Shown here one piece after another: positions 63,482-64,000 of a DNA stretch of 64,000 nt. The notes below the pieces were generated by a model that did not search any database, had not been told where the DNA came from, and saw nothing but the letters and a program-made list of their open reading frames with translations. Source of the DNA: Notospermus geniculatus (Eukaryota > Nemertea > Pilidiophora > Heteronemertea > Lineidae); assembly GCA_002633025.1 (NCBI GenBank), contig NMRB01000151.1, forward strand, positions 295,296-359,295, written 5' to 3'. The position numbers and the translations under genes were made by a program. Each line of letters opens with the position of its first letter. Position 1 is the first letter of the stretch.

Positions 63482-63650
63482 CAATAAATCGGAAAGCCGT
63501 CTCCGAATATTTCACAGATTTTCGACCCCGGTGAGTCGGGGTCTTTCTCAGGCGCTATGTAGAAGAGATCCCAGAGGTGATCTCTTCTATAGCGCCTGAG
63601 CGGGGTCGAAAATCTGCGAAATATTCGGAGACGACTTTCCGCTTTATTGT
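63482..63650. mobile_element. Foldback element, 169 bp
   Basis: Arms of ~65 bp (ACAATAAATCGGAAAGCCGT, CTCCGAATATTTC.CAGATTTTCGACCCCG and complements) surround an inner hairpin CAGGCGCTAT.TAGAAGAGAT / ATCTCTTCTATAGCGCCTGA. A 15-bp direct repeat ATTGTTGTCGGTTGT lies at 63431-63445 and 63646-63660, overlapping the right end. Confidence 0.8.
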
Positions 63651-63805
63651 TGTCGGTTGTGATGGTAAAACCTCCAAGATGTGTTGAAAGTTTACTCTGA
63701 CAGAAGTTTGATGTCACTAACATGTTGTGATAAGGAGGTTTCCTCTCAATGTGAAGTCGGATGAAAGAGGTGCTACTAACTGTGTGAGGGTTACTAAGGT
63801 GTCAT

Positions 63806-63896
63806 CCTCCCATAGCAGGGTTTAGGTCTCACTCCTCTTCATACACTTGCACTGAGTGGTTGAAGAGGAGAGAGCTAAACATGCCTCTGTGGGAGG
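63806..63896. repeat. 91-nt imperfect hairpin, pre-miRNA-like in size
   Basis: The arms CCTCCCATAG..GTTTAG.TCTC..CCTCTTCA and their complement pair over about 30 positions with small bulges around a loop, TACACTTGCACTGAGTGG. The size and bulge pattern are compatible with a microRNA precursor, but foldback elements are common here. Expression is unknown. Confidence 0.45.
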
Positions 63897-64000
63897 CTGC
63901 TATGGTGTTGATCGGCCCTTCCTCTGACAGACATACTCTCCATCTAGTATTATGAGACAGCCAGCAATGGTGATGTTATCTCACTCCTGTATTGATCAAA

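Larger units (their letters stand above)
59709..64000 (+). other. First intron of FEZ (to window end)
   Basis: No further FEZ exon was found before 64000, so the intron exceeds 4.2 kb. It contains the minisatellite-bearing element (60685-61763), a poly-C tract at ~62697, a foldback (63482-63650) and a miRNA-like hairpin (63806-63896). Remaining sequence is A/T-rich, without recognisable genes. Confidence 0.65.

Overview
The window is nuclear DNA from an invertebrate animal, as a draft assembly. It has spliced genes with GT/AG introns, tRNA-derived SINEs, many foldback (MITE-like) elements, minisatellites, one 155-base gap (15600-15754) and single N bases at 27480 and 30724. The gene content and repeats suit a marine bilaterian such as an echinoderm, hemichordate, cephalochordate or spiralian, but I cannot fix the phylum from sequence alone. 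Near-identical blocks occur four times (1-5756/15755-21516, 30092-31370, 45917-50979, 56956-58169). This is typical of a highly heterozygous genome with uncollapsed haplotypes, although real tandem duplication is not excluded.

Layout. 1-23.9 kb: three copies of one terminal-exon region of an unrecognised acidic/basic low-complexity protein (only the 13602-14831 copy is complete), in repeat-rich DNA that includes a ~570-bp giant palindrome (10971-11539) and a 32-bp minisatellite. 23.9-33.4 kb (minus): a complete Rel/Dorsal-type NF-kB gene, 11 coding exons, 659 aa, no ankyrin repeats. Its 3.2-kb first coding intron contains an opposite-strand two-exon gene (31438-32191) for a 127-aa protein resembling TEX55/RIIa-type docking proteins. 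37.8-55.6 kb (minus): a complete EML5/EML6 orthologue, 32 coding exons and 1965 aa once one duplicated exon block and one 2-bp frameshift are set aside, with three tandem EMAP (HELP + WD40) units. 59.4 kb onward (plus): the first coding exon of FEZ/UNC-76 (zygin), whose first intron fills the rest of the window and holds a 20-bp minisatellite with 120-bp higher-order structure.

Gene relationships. Rel is a transcription factor, EML a microtubule-binding protein and FEZ a kinesin adaptor, so no shared pathway is implied. However, REL, EML6 and FEZ2 all lie on human chromosome 2p, so the window looks like a fragment of an old conserved linkage group.

The most unusual signal is a family of tiny palindromic insertions (26-49 bp, core GGAGG...CCTCC), each flanked by a perfect 7-bp target-site duplication (31802, 37586, 54245, 58208). 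Also notable is a 542-bp element whose exact empty site is preserved in a duplicated copy of the same intron, which gives a TA target-site duplication directly.
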